64,000 nt of DNA from Vibrio ishigakensis (GTDB taxonomy: Bacteria; Pseudomonadota; Gammaproteobacteria; Enterobacterales; Vibrionaceae). The stretch lies in assembly GCF_024347675.1 (NCBI RefSeq), contig NZ_AP024882.1, positions 62,001-126,000 of the forward strand, in the 5' to 3' direction. The notes below the pieces were generated by a model. The model had not been told where the DNA came from and did no database searches. It saw only the letters and a program-made list of their open reading frames with translations. Made by a program: the position numbers and the translations under genes. Below are positions 36,815-44,837 of the stretch, piece after piece. The first letter of the stretch is position 1, and each line of letters starts with the position of its first letter.

Positions 36815-37068
36815 TGTGTTTTCCTTAAACTTGATATCACTTGCTTGAAGGCGATGACATGGAGTCATGCAACCATGATTAATAAACGCTTACACAAAAC
36901 GTTAAAAAGGCGTTGATTATCAATGATTTCCAGACAAACAAATGCATAATAGATCACACAAATGTAAGCCGCGTTATTTCTTTGCATAAAAAAAACCGAC
37001 ATAAATCACATCAAGTCTCAACTTGCTGTATATGGTATATCGGTCTTATAAAGAAGGAGGAAGTAACA

Positions 37069-37296
37069 CTATTGGTTTGATTCTGTCTCTGCCTGTTGAA
37101 ACCAAGAAATCACTTGACTCAAATAGGCCTCACCGTATTTTTCGGTAAATTCTTGGGTGGTTCTGTCAGATGAATCTTGCAGCGCAGCTATTCTCGAGCG
37201 GGAGTATTCTGGTGTAAGCTTTATATTGCACCGCTCTGTGATGGCCTGTCGCCACTCGTTATAATCATGAAAATAAAACTCTGTGTTGTCTGCCAT
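37069..37296 (-). CDS. Small hypothetical protein
   Basis: 75 residues, hydrophilic, no signal or membrane segment. It reads as a mostly helical protein (FHDYNEWRQAITERCN, RIAALQDSSDRTTQEF, AYLSQVISWFQQAE). AAGGAA lies 8 nt before the ATG, good support for expression. No family recognised and no operon partner. Confidence 0.55.
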   Translation of the reverse strand: MADNTEFYFHDYNEWRQAITERCNIKLTPEYSRSRIAALQDSSDRTTQEFTEKYGEAYLSQVISWFQQAETESNQ

Positions 37297-37378
37297 AAGC
37301 TAGATTCCTTTTGCTTTGGTGGAGTGTAAAAGAGTATAGACCTTGATAAACCAACATTTTGAGAAGGCTATTCTACGG

Positions 37379-38029
37379 TTACTCCAAGCGCAAAATCTCT
37401 TGCCACTGCGCAGTGTGACTCTCAAGAGCCTCTCTCACTTCAACGTTAACTTCATCCTTGGTTTTCTGCCAATAGATACGTCCCCGTTGAACAAACAACA
37501 TATCTAAATAACGTCCATTGTTCGTTTCGACCAGTGTTGAAAACTTGGCTATTTTCTCTTCTTCATAACGGCTGTTGCCCGTCATTATCAAAAAAACACG
37601 CTTGTTGTGAAAATCGTGATTCTCTACGAATGACCAGATAGGAACCGCTGGCCTAAACCACCAAGTTGGCGCGCTCAATATTATTAGCTCATATTGATTT
37701 AAATCGACTGGAGGGTGAGAGATTGGGCTAGAGACCACCTCAGCCATGGCATCATCAGAGGCCTTCTTTAATCCTTTCAGGTCATTGGCGTAATTTGGGG
37801 CATCAATCTTAAGGAAGTCTGCATCGAAATACTCTGCCGCTACCTTAGCTGCGGCCTCTGTATTTCCGGTGCGCGAAAAGCTCACCACCAACACCTTAGC
37901 TGGATCATTAGTTGGCTTGGCATAACTGGCAGATTCAACCCAATCGGTTTGTGTTTTGTAATACCAAAAGCCAGCAATGGCCGCGGCAAACCCAAACACG
38001 CCTACAATTAACAAAACCTTTGATAACAT
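37379..38029 (-). CDS. Membrane-anchored flavodoxin-like protein
   Basis: 216 residues. An N-terminal hydrophobic helix (LSKVLLIVGVFGFAAAIAGFW, residues 2-22) anchors a flavodoxin domain. FMN phosphate loop VVSFSRTGNTEAAAK, then LIILSAPTWWFRPAVPIWSF (flavodoxin_4-like 50s loop with Trp) and FLIMTGNSRYEE. Probably an electron carrier or NAD(P)H:quinone reductase. It lies about 90 bp after the divergently unrelated YqhD-like gene on the same strand, with a hairpin between them. Confidence 0.75.
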   Translation of the reverse strand: MLSKVLLIVGVFGFAAAIAGFWYYKTQTDWVESASYAKPTNDPAKVLVVSFSRTGNTEAAAKVAAEYFDADFLKIDAPNYANDLKGLKKASDDAMAEVVSSPISHPPVDLNQYELIILSAPTWWFRPAVPIWSFVENHDFHNKRVFLIMTGNSRYEEEKIAKFSTLVETNNGRYLDMLFVQRGRIYWQKTKDEVNVEVREALESHTAQWQEILRLE

Positions 38030-38065
38030 CGACTTAGTTCTTCCCTCTCAGAGCTTTAACGATAA

Positions 38066-38098
38066 AGAGCCGAATAAGCGATGTGCTTATTCAGCTCT
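38066..38098 (-). terminator. Hairpin after the yqhD-like gene
   Basis: AGAGC-C-GAATAAGC (38066-38079) pairs with GCTTATTC-A-GCTCT (38085-38098), one C-A mismatch, followed on the minus strand by TTTATC. Confidence 0.6.
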
Positions 38099-38121
38099 TA
38101 ACTCTAGTTTAAACCGTTTTT

Positions 38122-39279
38122 CTATTTAGCTGCGGTTAAGATTTTGTGCACTATGTCTAAGGTCAGATCTCCTGTCTCAGAAAGTGCAGTCAGGCCCATT
38201 TTCTCCATGTTGGCGACCACTGTATCTATATCGGAATCGTTGATGCCGTAATGCGTCAAATTTGTGACTATACCAAGGGAGTTAAAAAAGGCTTCGGTCT
38301 TATCGATAGCAGAATTGATCTTCTCGTCGTCACTACCTTCATTAATCTCCCAAACACGCTCAGCGAACTGAAGCAATTTCTCTCGCTTCTGTTCTTTACG
38401 TTCACGGAGAAGCGATGGCAGGACAATCGCTAAAGTACGACCATGAGCAATACCAAACATGGCCGTTAGCTCATGCCCTATCATATGGGTCGCCCAGTCG
38501 TGTGGTACACCCGAGCCAATCAAGCCATTGAGTGCCATAGTTGCAGACCAGATGAAGTTTTTTCGAGCGTCAATATCATCCTTGTCGGCCAATGTTGTTG
38601 GGCCAATCTCAACCAGTGTCTTCAATAGCCCTTCGGCAAATCTATCTTGCACCATGCCGTGGACCGGATAGGTGAGATACTGCTCAACGACGTGCACAAA
38701 AGCATCTGCTACACCGTTTGCTACCTGCTCGTCAGGCAAAGTTCTGGTCAAATCTGGGTCTAGGAAAGAGAACTTAGGAAACACTAAGGGCGACATGAAG
38801 GGATACTTCTGGTCATTATAAGTAACCACCCCAAATGGGTTCATCTCTGAGCCGGTTGCAGGCAAGGTAACCACGCAGCCAAGGGGAAGCGCTTCACTCA
38901 CAGGCACTGGGTTAAAGCCGTGGAATAGCAGAGTATGGTGCTCACTGTCTGCTGTCGAAGCAAAGGCAACGAACTTAGTACCATCCATTACCGAGCCACC
39001 GCCAACAGCCAGCAGAAAATCCACTTTTTCAGCTTGTACTATCTCTACCGCCTTCATCATGGTATCGAACTTAGGGTTGGGCTCGATACCACCAAACTCA
39101 ATCACCTCACGACTGCCAAGCGCACTGGCAATCTTATCTAGGGTTCCAAATTTCTTAACACTACCGCCGCCGTAAAGCACCATTACTTTTGCATTCTGTG
39201 GGATATGCTTATCCAACTCCGCGAGACGATCCTGCCCAAAAACAATTTGAGTAGGATTGTAGAAATCAAAGTTTTGCAT
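38122..39279 (-). CDS. yqhD: Iron-containing alcohol dehydrogenase, YqhD type
   Basis: A 385-residue NADPH-dependent aldehyde reductase. N-terminus FDFYNPTQIVFGQ is typical of YqhD/BDH. The nucleotide motif is AVGGGSVMDGTKFVA (GGGS). Metal ligands can be read in DAFVHVVEQYLT (Asp, His), MIGHELTAMFGIAHGRTLA (two His). Strong AAAGGAG ribosome site 6 nt before ATG 39279, so a start 10 codons earlier is rejected. It reduces toxic short-chain aldehydes in E. coli. Expression control is not evident. Confidence 0.9.
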   Translation of the reverse strand: MQNFDFYNPTQIVFGQDRLAELDKHIPQNAKVMVLYGGGSVKKFGTLDKIASALGSREVIEFGGIEPNPKFDTMMKAVEIVQAEKVDFLLAVGGGSVMDGTKFVAFASTADSEHHTLLFHGFNPVPVSEALPLGCVVTLPATGSEMNPFGVVTYNDQKYPFMSPLVFPKFSFLDPDLTRTLPDEQVANGVADAFVHVVEQYLTYPVHGMVQDRFAEGLLKTLVEIGPTTLADKDDIDARKNFIWSATMALNGLIGSGVPHDWATHMIGHELTAMFGIAHGRTLAIVLPSLLRERKEQKREKLLQFAERVWEINEGSDDEKINSAIDKTEAFFNSLGIVTNLTHYGINDSDIDTVVANMEKMGLTALSETGDLTLDIVHKILTAAK

Positions 39280-39453
39280 TGCTTTCTCCTTTCGGTTGAG
39301 TCTGTGCAACTTAGTGGCCTTAATGCATTATCAAATCAGCTCACAGGCCAAACACATGTCTAATACTGCTGATAGGGTTAGTCGGATCCAAAATAATTTC
39401 GTGACGACGGCAGGCTCATGTAGTTCAGTTAGTGTAGGCATCTTTTTGGTAGT

Positions 39454-39684
39454 GTGTGGAGAGAGTCGCAAGAGGCTGTAATCGACACTTTTAATGTAGA
39501 ACCACTTCACCTCAAAGTGCCTGTCTTTTATAGAGCCCAACAACTCGCTACAAAAACCAACTCAAAAGGTCAACAGACCCTAGTGGCACCCAATACGGTA
39601 ACGGCACATCTAATCAAGCAAAAACACGCACGCGAGCTAAAATTGTTGGGTTATAACTTCATCAATATTGAGGCATTGAAATGA
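39454..39684 (+). CDS. Hypothetical fragment
   Basis: A 76-codon frame from GTG or ATG (FNVEPLHLKVPVFYRAQQL, NTVTAHLIKQKHAREL). There is no clear ribosome site. Its stop overlaps an ATG in the ATGA pattern typical of real operons, which gives it some support, but the next frame breaks after 19 codons. Unrecognised; probably a remnant of a small mobile-element operon. Confidence 0.25.
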   Translation: MWRESQEAVIDTFNVEPLHLKVPVFYRAQQLATKTNSKGQQTLVAPNTVTAHLIKQKHARELKLLGYNFINIEALK

Positions 39685-39762
39685 GTGCATTCTTAGTAAC
39701 TGACCACATTGTTGGTGTCTTGGCTGTAATGCAAGCCTAAGCTGAACCCTAAGAAACCAACC

Positions 39763-39915
39763 ATGTTTAGCCGCAAACACGTCGCCAAGCTACTCAATTC
39801 GTTTCTAGTCAGCTATCAAGCAAGGTTGGTCATGCTCAATCACAATTCCTATAGCAGTATCCGACAACCCAAAAAATGGATGGCCATTACTGGTGACCCT
39901 AAGAACTGGAGCTAA
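39763..39915 (+). CDS. Short open frame in decayed region
   Basis: 50 codons from ATG 39763: MFSRKHVAKLLNSFLVSYQ, ending ITGDPKNWS. No ribosome site and no family recognised. It ends directly at the araC fragment and is likely part of a broken gene. Confidence 0.2.
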   Translation: MFSRKHVAKLLNSFLVSYQARLVMLNHNSYSSIRQPKKWMAITGDPKNWS

Positions 39916-40050
39916 TCTATGACAGCTCAGCTATGTTCAAAAAAGGTACAGGCTACTACCCAAAAATGTGCCAGAGGTTCAATAAAAGCAATCTAGAATA
40001 AGTTTTCTAGTCACCTTCGCTATCTTGAAGCTAAACAGAAACAGACAGGG
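39914..40050 (+). pseudogene. Truncated copy of the downstream araC 3' end
   Basis: Bases from about 39914 to 40050 match 40516-40665 (the last third of the araC gene and the spacer behind it) with several indels and substitutions. Both copies contain CTCAGCTATGTT, AAAAAGG, CAATAAAAGCAATCTAGAAT or the close variant, and AAACAGACA. About 15 bases are deleted within the copy. It lacks the HTH start and is non-functional. It shows that a duplication of the araC-glyoxalase junction was followed by decay. Confidence 0.75.
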
Positions 40051-40207
40051 TGCCCATAAACGGCTGTTACCCGCGTTGAGCAAAAATAAAACCACAACTA
40101 GAGATTGATTTCATTCAAAACTTGTAGGTCTCTTTTAAACTGATTGTGGAATGAGTCTCAAACAGCTGTGTTAAGCTTGGGATTGACTCGAACGCATGTG
40201 AGCTGAA

Positions 40208-40612
40208 ATGTCTTCAACGCCAAAAACATTCTATGAACAAGAGATAGACCGCCTAGACAGCGAAGGGAATTTGCAACCAAAGCAATATCTACTCATCAGA
40301 CAATCCAAGGCGTTTATGGAAAAGCATTACGCTGAGAAGGTAGAGCTGGATGACCTAGCTAGAGCGGCCTTTATGTCTCGCTTCCACTACGTGAGAATAT
40401 TTAAGCTAATGTATGGTGTCACCCCGCGAAATTACCTTAAAGACCTTCGTATCACCAGAGCAAAGCAACTACTCAAGGCGGGAAATTCGATCACCCAAAC
40501 CTGTTTAGATGTAGGTTATGACAGCCTTTCAACCTTCTCAGCTATGTTTAAAAAAGGAACTGGCTACTCCCCAAAAGAGTATCAGCAGCTCAACAAAAGC
40601 AATCTAGAATAA
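40208..40612 (+). CDS. Stand-alone AraC-type DNA-binding protein
   Basis: 134 residues, only the AraC/XylS DNA-binding domain with a short N-terminal extension. First HTH: VELDDLARAAFMSRFHYVRIFK; second: SITQTCLDVGYDSLSTFSAMFKKGTGYSPKEY. There is no ligand-binding domain. The glyoxalase gene begins 60 nt downstream on the same strand and is the likely co-regulated partner. A decayed partial copy of its 3' end lies just upstream. Confidence 0.85.
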   Translation: MSSTPKTFYEQEIDRLDSEGNLQPKQYLLIRQSKAFMEKHYAEKVELDDLARAAFMSRFHYVRIFKLMYGVTPRNYLKDLRITRAKQLLKAGNSITQTCLDVGYDSLSTFSAMFKKGTGYSPKEYQQLNKSNLE

Positions 40613-40672
40613 GTTTTTAGTGACCACTTTCGCTATCTTACCCCTATACACAAACAGACAAGGTATTAACCA

Positions 40673-41062
40673 GTGATTAAGATTGCCCTAACCAGTGTCC
40701 CAGTCGAAGACCAAGATAAAGCCCTCGATTTCTATACCAGCTTTCTCGGCTTCATCAAAAAGACCGAAGTTCCCATTGGAGAGCACAAGTGGCTCACTGT
40801 AGTTTCACCTCAGGAGCAATCAGGAGTGGAGCTACTGCTCGAACCACTAGCATTCGAACCAGCAAGACAATATCAACAATCGTTAAAAGAAGCCGGTATC
40901 CCTTGGACATCCTTTGCTGTCGATGACATCCAGGCCGAATTCAAAAGGCTTTCTGATTTAGGCGTGGAGTTTTCAATTGAACCACGAGAAGCAGGTCCTG
41001 TGATGATTGCTGTATTGGATGATACTTGTGGGAACTACATTCAGTTGATGCAAGAGATATAA
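40673..41062 (+). CDS. Glyoxalase/VOC-family protein
   Basis: 129 residues with two VOC beta-alpha-beta-beta-beta modules: IALTSVPVEDQDKALDFYTSFLGF and a second starting FAVDDIQAEFKRLSDLGVEF. Metal-type residues include Glu in VELLLEPL and in the C-terminal NYIQLMQEI region. Start is GTG at 40673. Enzyme activity cannot be read. Paired with the AraC-type gene upstream, an arrangement common for small detoxification enzymes. Confidence 0.8.
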   Translation: MIKIALTSVPVEDQDKALDFYTSFLGFIKKTEVPIGEHKWLTVVSPQEQSGVELLLEPLAFEPARQYQQSLKEAGIPWTSFAVDDIQAEFKRLSDLGVEFSIEPREAGPVMIAVLDDTCGNYIQLMQEI

Positions 41063-41204
41063 CTACACAGTGAGAAGCTATATCACCCTTGTGAGTAGCT
41101 ACTCCTGCCCCCCTTTGAAGATCCCTAATCAAATTCTCTGAGCAATAAATATACGTTTTTTCTTAAAACGCTTGCAGTCATCCCTCAAAACAAATAAATT
41201 ACGC

Positions 41205-41229
41205 ACTAACCGGACGGTCAGTCGATAAC
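41205..41229. promoter_or_regulatory. TetR operator copy 1
   Basis: A 25-bp site starting ACTAACCGGACGGTCAGTC lies 17 nt before the tetR start codon. It shares about 19 of 25 bases with the site at 41836-41860 upstream of the downstream acetyltransferase gene. Confidence 0.6.
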
Positions 41230-41245
41230 ACTTAGAGTATAAAGA

Positions 41246-41785
41246 ATGGATAAAAGACAAGAGATCATCGAAGTCGCGACTCGCCTTTTCTCAGAGAATG
41301 GCTTTGAGAAGACGCCCGTCTCTCTAGTTTGTGAAGAAGCAAAGATATCCAAGGGGTTAGTTTTCCATCACTTTAAAAACAAGAACGAGCTTTTAAGGCA
41401 AGTCTTTGTACACATCTCAAAGGTGATTGAAGAAGTCGACAAAGCCGATGAAAACGTAAGTGACAAGGATATCCAACTAGAGGCTATGATCGATTCTATC
41501 TTTGATGGAATGACCGTCCCACAACACAGAAAAATGTACCAATTCAATTTCAGTGTCATGGTTCACCCAACAACCAGAGCGATAGTTGCGGACTTAATTG
41601 AAGAGCGCTATGAAGGACTTCAGGCCTCAACAGAAGCTGTTTTTCGCGCGTTAGAACACCCAAAACCTGAAGTTATAGCCAAGATGTTTATCGCAGAAAT
41701 CGATGGGATATCAATGAATTACCTGCTTAACGATAGTTTTCCTATCGATGAAGTTAAGCAAGAGTTTATTAAGAAATACTGTTAA
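41246..41785 (+). CDS. TetR-family repressor
   Basis: 179 residues. N-terminal HTH: RQEIIEVATRLFSENGFEKTPVSLVCEEAKISKGLVFHHFKNKNEL (read as helix 1, helix 2 and the KGLVFHHF signature). The all-helical C-terminal ligand domain follows. It is flanked by two near-identical palindrome-containing sites, one before itself and one before the next gene. This suggests autoregulation and control of the GNAT gene downstream, although a terminator separates them. Confidence 0.87.
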   Translation: MDKRQEIIEVATRLFSENGFEKTPVSLVCEEAKISKGLVFHHFKNKNELLRQVFVHISKVIEEVDKADENVSDKDIQLEAMIDSIFDGMTVPQHRKMYQFNFSVMVHPTTRAIVADLIEERYEGLQASTEAVFRALEHPKPEVIAKMFIAEIDGISMNYLLNDSFPIDEVKQEFIKKYC

Positions 41786-41793
41786 ACAGATTC

Positions 41794-41822
41794 AAAAACA
41801 CGCTAAACAACAGCGTGTTTTT
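41794..41822 (+). terminator. Terminator of the tetR gene
   Basis: AAAAACACGCT (41794-41804) pairs with AGCGTGTTTTT (41812-41822), loop AAACAAC, followed by further T. Confidence 0.85.
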
Positions 41823-41835
41823 TTAGAAGCAACAT

Positions 41836-41860
41836 ACTAACCGACTAGTCAGTCACTAAC
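41836..41860. promoter_or_regulatory. TetR operator copy 2
   Basis: ACTAACCGACTAGTCAGTC followed by ACTAAC, with an inner GACTAGTC palindrome. Same 25-bp pattern as 41205-41229. It is 19 nt before the acetyltransferase start, so it likely blocks its promoter when TetR is bound. Confidence 0.6.
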
Positions 41861-41879
41861 TTATAAAGAGGACAATAGA

Positions 41880-42386
41880 ATGAAAACACCTTATCAAATT
41901 CAATTCGAAGCATTTGCCAAAGCCGGTGGCCTTTACGACGAAAGGCACGCAAAACTATACGCCGAGTTTGCTGACAACCTAATCGCAGACGGTAGCTATT
42001 CAATAATCTATGAGGGTGTGGCACACGCCTGTTACACACCTATCACCATAGATGCAGCTCCACATCTTAAATGCTATGTGCTAGCACCATTGGCAGTGCT
42101 ACCTGAATATCAAGGTCAAGGTTATGCCACACGATTGATGGAACAAGCAGAAAGTGAGTTGGATGCAGACGTCATCTTTGTGATGGGCGAACCCTTCCAC
42201 TACGCAAACCGCTATAACACGCCACACAAAGTGCTACCACCGGTCAGAACGCAAGCACCTCTGGAATGTTGGTTCGCAAGAGAGCTCACTGATGGTGCTC
42301 TAGATGGTGTCGGTGAATCTACCTCATCGCTTACAGGTCCTTACGCAGAACCATTAATGTGGGGCCACCCTAGCGAACAGGTATAA
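41880..42386 (+). CDS. GNAT-family acetyltransferase under TetR control
   Basis: 168 residues. Motif A: CYVLAPLAVLPEYQGQGYATRLMEQAE (Q-x-x-G-x-G/A with A in the third place). Conserved beta strand before it (EGVAHACYTP) and VIFVMGEPFHYANRY after it, resembling the YhbS-like group. GAGG lies 10 nt before ATG. Substrate unknown; the flanking TetR operators suggest induction by a small molecule. Confidence 0.75.
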   Translation: MKTPYQIQFEAFAKAGGLYDERHAKLYAEFADNLIADGSYSIIYEGVAHACYTPITIDAAPHLKCYVLAPLAVLPEYQGQGYATRLMEQAESELDADVIFVMGEPFHYANRYNTPHKVLPPVRTQAPLECWFARELTDGALDGVGESTSSLTGPYAEPLMWGHPSEQV

Positions 42387-42391
42387 AAGCA

Positions 42392-42418
42392 AGGAGAGCT
42401 GACAAATTCAGCTTTCCT
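42392..42418 (+). terminator. Hairpin between the GNAT and yjhX genes
   Basis: An 11-bp stem with one G-T wobble (42392-42402 with 42408-42418), no T-run. May be a partial terminator. Confidence 0.35.
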
Positions 42419-42450
42419 GAAAACAAACGATTTAAAGACAAGAGAGAACA

Positions 42451-42708
42451 ATGAACATTTCGAAACACGAACAGCGCGTATTGCACGTCCTAGCATTAGG
42501 CGGAGAAATTCAATACCAGCGTAGTGAGAAGAGCAAGATCAACGAAATTCTGTGCTTCACCCGTGAAGGTCATGTACTTTCCGACTGTACATTAGAGGTA
42601 TTCAAAAGACTGAAAAGCAAGAAATTCATTCGATCTAAAAAGAGCATGCCTTATCGCATAACTCAACTAGGTGCGGCTTCTGTTAGGTCTCAAATGGTGC
42701 AACGTTAG
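42451..42708 (+). CDS. yjhX: YjhX-family protein
   Basis: 85 residues matching E. coli YjhX (UPF0386) over its full length: MNISKHEQRVLHVLALGG, ECYSREG-like CFTREGHVLSDCTL and the FKRLKSKKFI...PYRITQLG end. In E. coli YjhX has been described as a toxin paired with YjhQ, a GNAT acetyltransferase. Here the preceding gene is also a GNAT (41880-42386), 64 nt upstream, so the YjhQ-YjhX pairing may be conserved. The start has AGAGAG upstream. Confidence 0.8.
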   Translation: MNISKHEQRVLHVLALGGEIQYQRSEKSKINEILCFTREGHVLSDCTLEVFKRLKSKKFIRSKKSMPYRITQLGAASVRSQMVQR

Positions 42709-42750
42709 CTTGGAACTACAAGTATGTACTAATCAAACCCACATAAACTG

Positions 42751-42777
42751 AAAGGTACCGTAATTAGCGGTGCCTTT
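42751..42777 (+). terminator. Terminator of yjhX
   Basis: AAAGGTACCG (42751-42760) pairs with CGGTGCCTTT (42768-42777), one wobble, followed by TGTTT. Confidence 0.75.
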
Positions 42778-42815
42778 TGTTTACAGGTAGCTGGTTGATT
42801 ATTTTACACTCATTT

Positions 42816-43643
42816 TTACTTCATCATTGGATAAGTGAAAAACAGCAAATGAGTGAAATTAAACAAGAAGTGGAATAGCACTGCGACCCATAATCGCGAG
42901 CTGAAATGAAAAATCAATCCATAACCAAGACCTGCTAAGGAAGCAAAAACAACCAGCAGTAAACCACCACCCATATGTGCTAAGCCAAATAACAGACTTG
43001 CTATCGCAACACCTAAATGCCAACCATATTTTTTGCACAGTACCTGCTGTAGAAAGCCACGGAAAAAGGCTTCTTCAGCCACACAGGTAAGCAGAAAATT
43101 ATTTAACAAAAACAACCACCACCAACTTGGCAGTGAAAGCTCGGGCGATAGAGGGCCTATCCACCACGCAATTAACAGCAAGCTAAACAGTGGGACTGCG
43201 CTGTATAAAATAGCTTTTTTATTAAATACTTCCTTACTGCCAAGAAGCGAGGGGTAAGCAAATAACAAACCAAAGAAGACAAAGGGCTTATCCAGGTTCA
43301 AGTGCATGGTAAAGGGTATACTTCGCTCTCCAGCCGTAACAGCATCGAGAACCTTGGCATTACTAAAACCCGGTATTAAGTGTAAAAAGAGAGTCGCGCT
43401 CCAAACAACAACAAACAGGTAACCTAGGAGTTTCCACCTACCTTGTAAAGTTGGGATACGATACGCAACGGTAAGCCCTGTACCAAGGGTGATCAAACCG
43501 ATTGTATTGATTTTGCTCTCTATAAACCCTCCGATTAAACTAACAGCAATGAAAGCTATGCTGAGCTTGGTTTGATGGCAAAAAGCAAAAATTATGGCTA
43601 GACAAAGCGGTAGCCAAATCCACATTGAGGAATCTAGAGTCAA
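42816..43643 (-). CDS. CPBP intramembrane metalloprotease family protein
   Basis: 275 residues with about eight hydrophobic segments. Catalytic motifs of the CPBP/Abi family: TCVAEEAFFRGFLQQV (EExxxR), FGLAHMGGGL (FxxxH) and AVLFHFLFNF (HxxxN/D-like, third box). These glutamic-type proteases act inside the membrane, for example in bacteriocin self-immunity. No substrate gene is adjacent. Stand-alone gene between yjhX and a GNAT gene. Confidence 0.82.
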   Translation of the reverse strand: MTLDSSMWIWLPLCLAIIFAFCHQTKLSIAFIAVSLIGGFIESKINTIGLITLGTGLTVAYRIPTLQGRWKLLGYLFVVVWSATLFLHLIPGFSNAKVLDAVTAGERSIPFTMHLNLDKPFVFFGLLFAYPSLLGSKEVFNKKAILYSAVPLFSLLLIAWWIGPLSPELSLPSWWWLFLLNNFLLTCVAEEAFFRGFLQQVLCKKYGWHLGVAIASLLFGLAHMGGGLLLVVFASLAGLGYGLIFHFSSRLWVAVLFHFLFNFTHLLFFTYPMMK

Positions 43644-43682
43644 AGGAAATCCTTCAAGGTGTGTGATCCATAAGCGTTTGTT

Positions 43683-44135
43683 TTAGAGTGCCTTTGTGAA
43701 GGTGACCTTGTGATCGCCTTGGTCATAATAGTGCTCAACCACGCCCTGCTCCGCGTAACCAATCGATCTATAGAAAGTCCTAGCAACTTCGAAGTCTGGC
43801 TGACTGGAGGTTTCAACCAATAATAACCTTTGAGACTGTTCTAATAGAGTCTCTTCCATCAGAGACATCAGAGCTTTACCAATGCCTTTTCTATGATGTT
43901 CAGGATCAACAAGTAACATCAAAACGTTCCACGTTTTGTTGGTCATTTCCATAGGCTCACAATAGGCAACACCTGTCATCAACTCGCCTTCAAATGCCCC
44001 AAACCAAAGAGTGCCTTGTTGGCTGTTGTCGAAAGACTCTCCTATGTAATCTACCTCTTCTGCTTCGAACATCTGGGATTTCTTGGCTAGAGATAGAATG
44101 GAGGTTTTATCGGTTGGGTGCAGTTTTCTGATCAT
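43683..44135 (-). CDS. GNAT-family acetyltransferase
   Basis: 150 residues. Motif A: NVLMLLVDPEHHRKGIGKALMSLMEE (H-R-K-G-I-G-x-A), then ETSSQPDFEVARTFYRSIGYAEQ (motif B). A conserved N-terminal stretch (IRKLHPTDKTSILSLA) fits the RimI-like branch. Substrate unknown. It lies between the CPBP gene and the ttr regulators with no obvious link to either. Confidence 0.78.
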   Translation of the reverse strand: MIRKLHPTDKTSILSLAKKSQMFEAEEVDYIGESFDNSQQGTLWFGAFEGELMTGVAYCEPMEMTNKTWNVLMLLVDPEHHRKGIGKALMSLMEETLLEQSQRLLLVETSSQPDFEVARTFYRSIGYAEQGVVEHYYDQGDHKVTFTKAL

Positions 44136-44211
44136 TGTTATTCCTTTTGCTAGCGCTAGGTATTAGTGCTCTTGATTCCGATTGTAGAGCTTATTTTATT
44201 GGGGTTTAGGT

Positions 44212-44814
44212 CTACCCCAACTTCCCATATATATAGGCAAGCTCTGCTACCGTTTTTGACTCGAACTTTTTCATCAGATTCGATCTGTGTACTTCAACGG
44301 TTCTCATAGCAATACAAAGCTCGTCAGCAATACGCGCGTTGCGCTTTCCTTCGATAATGAGCTTTAAGATATCCAGCTCTCTTTGGGTGAGAGAGTCATA
44401 GGCAAGTTGTGCTTCTTTAAGATCAAGAACACTTAAAGACTTAGCCAGACCTTCATGAATCGCTTGGGCGAGGTCGTCACCTTTCACCGGTTTTTGGAAG
44501 AAGTTCACCGCTCCCGCTTGGAGTGCATCCACCGCCATAGGCACATCACCATGACCGGTCAGGTATATCACTGCTAAGGGACTCCTAGCATCATTTAAGA
44601 TCTGATGAACCTGCTGTCCTCGAAGGTTTGGCATTCTGCTATCCAAGATAACGCAGCCCGCTTTTGTGATATCCACACTATCCAGAAACTCCTGTCCACC
44701 CTCAAAGTCCGTCACTGAAAAGCCGTGTTCTTCCAACATAAAGGCAAGTGAATCTCGAACGGACTCATCATCATCGACCACATAAACCGGAAGTGAAATA
44801 TCTTGCTCGCTCAT
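44212..44814 (-). CDS. ttrR: Tetrathionate response regulator
   Basis: A FixJ/NarL-type response regulator of 200 residues. The receiver domain (about 8-125) has acidic pocket VDDDES, phospho-Asp in CVILDSRMPNLRG (about residue 58), and the Thr/Lys switch residues (YLTGHGD, FFQKPVKGDDL). LuxR-type HTH follows (LTQRELDILKLIIEGKRN, then RTVEVHRSNLMKKF). It starts 23 nt after the ttrS stop and is co-transcribed with it. Activates the divergent ttrBCA operon when TtrS senses tetrathionate. Confidence 0.92.
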   Translation of the reverse strand: MSEQDISLPVYVVDDDESVRDSLAFMLEEHGFSVTDFEGGQEFLDSVDITKAGCVILDSRMPNLRGQQVHQILNDARSPLAVIYLTGHGDVPMAVDALQAGAVNFFQKPVKGDDLAQAIHEGLAKSLSVLDLKEAQLAYDSLTQRELDILKLIIEGKRNARIADELCIAMRTVEVHRSNLMKKFESKTVAELAYIYGKLG

Positions 44815-44837
44815 TAAATCTGTTGCTCCTTGTTACC

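Larger units (their letters stand above)
39280..40207. other. Decayed region with gene fragments
   Basis: 928 bp without an intact recognisable gene. It contains a 76-codon open frame (39454-39684), a 19-codon frame sharing ATGA with it (39681-39740, MSAFLVTDHIVGVLAVMQA), a 50-codon frame (39763-39915) and a truncated copy of the 3' end of the downstream araC gene (39914-40050). This looks like the debris of a past insertion and partial duplication. Confidence 0.55.

Noticed and set aside
37050..37068. Strong AAGGAGG Shine-Dalgarno-like sequence on the plus strand
   Set aside because: No start codon with an open frame follows; it lies at the 3' end of a minus-strand gene and is probably chance.
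36815..37068. Possible CRP sites around TGTGA/TCACA-like words
   Set aside because: Only half-sites with wrong spacing were found.
39331..39543. 70-codon minus-strand frame opposite the decayed region
   Set aside because: No ribosome site or recognisable motif, and it overlaps the 39454-39684 frame.
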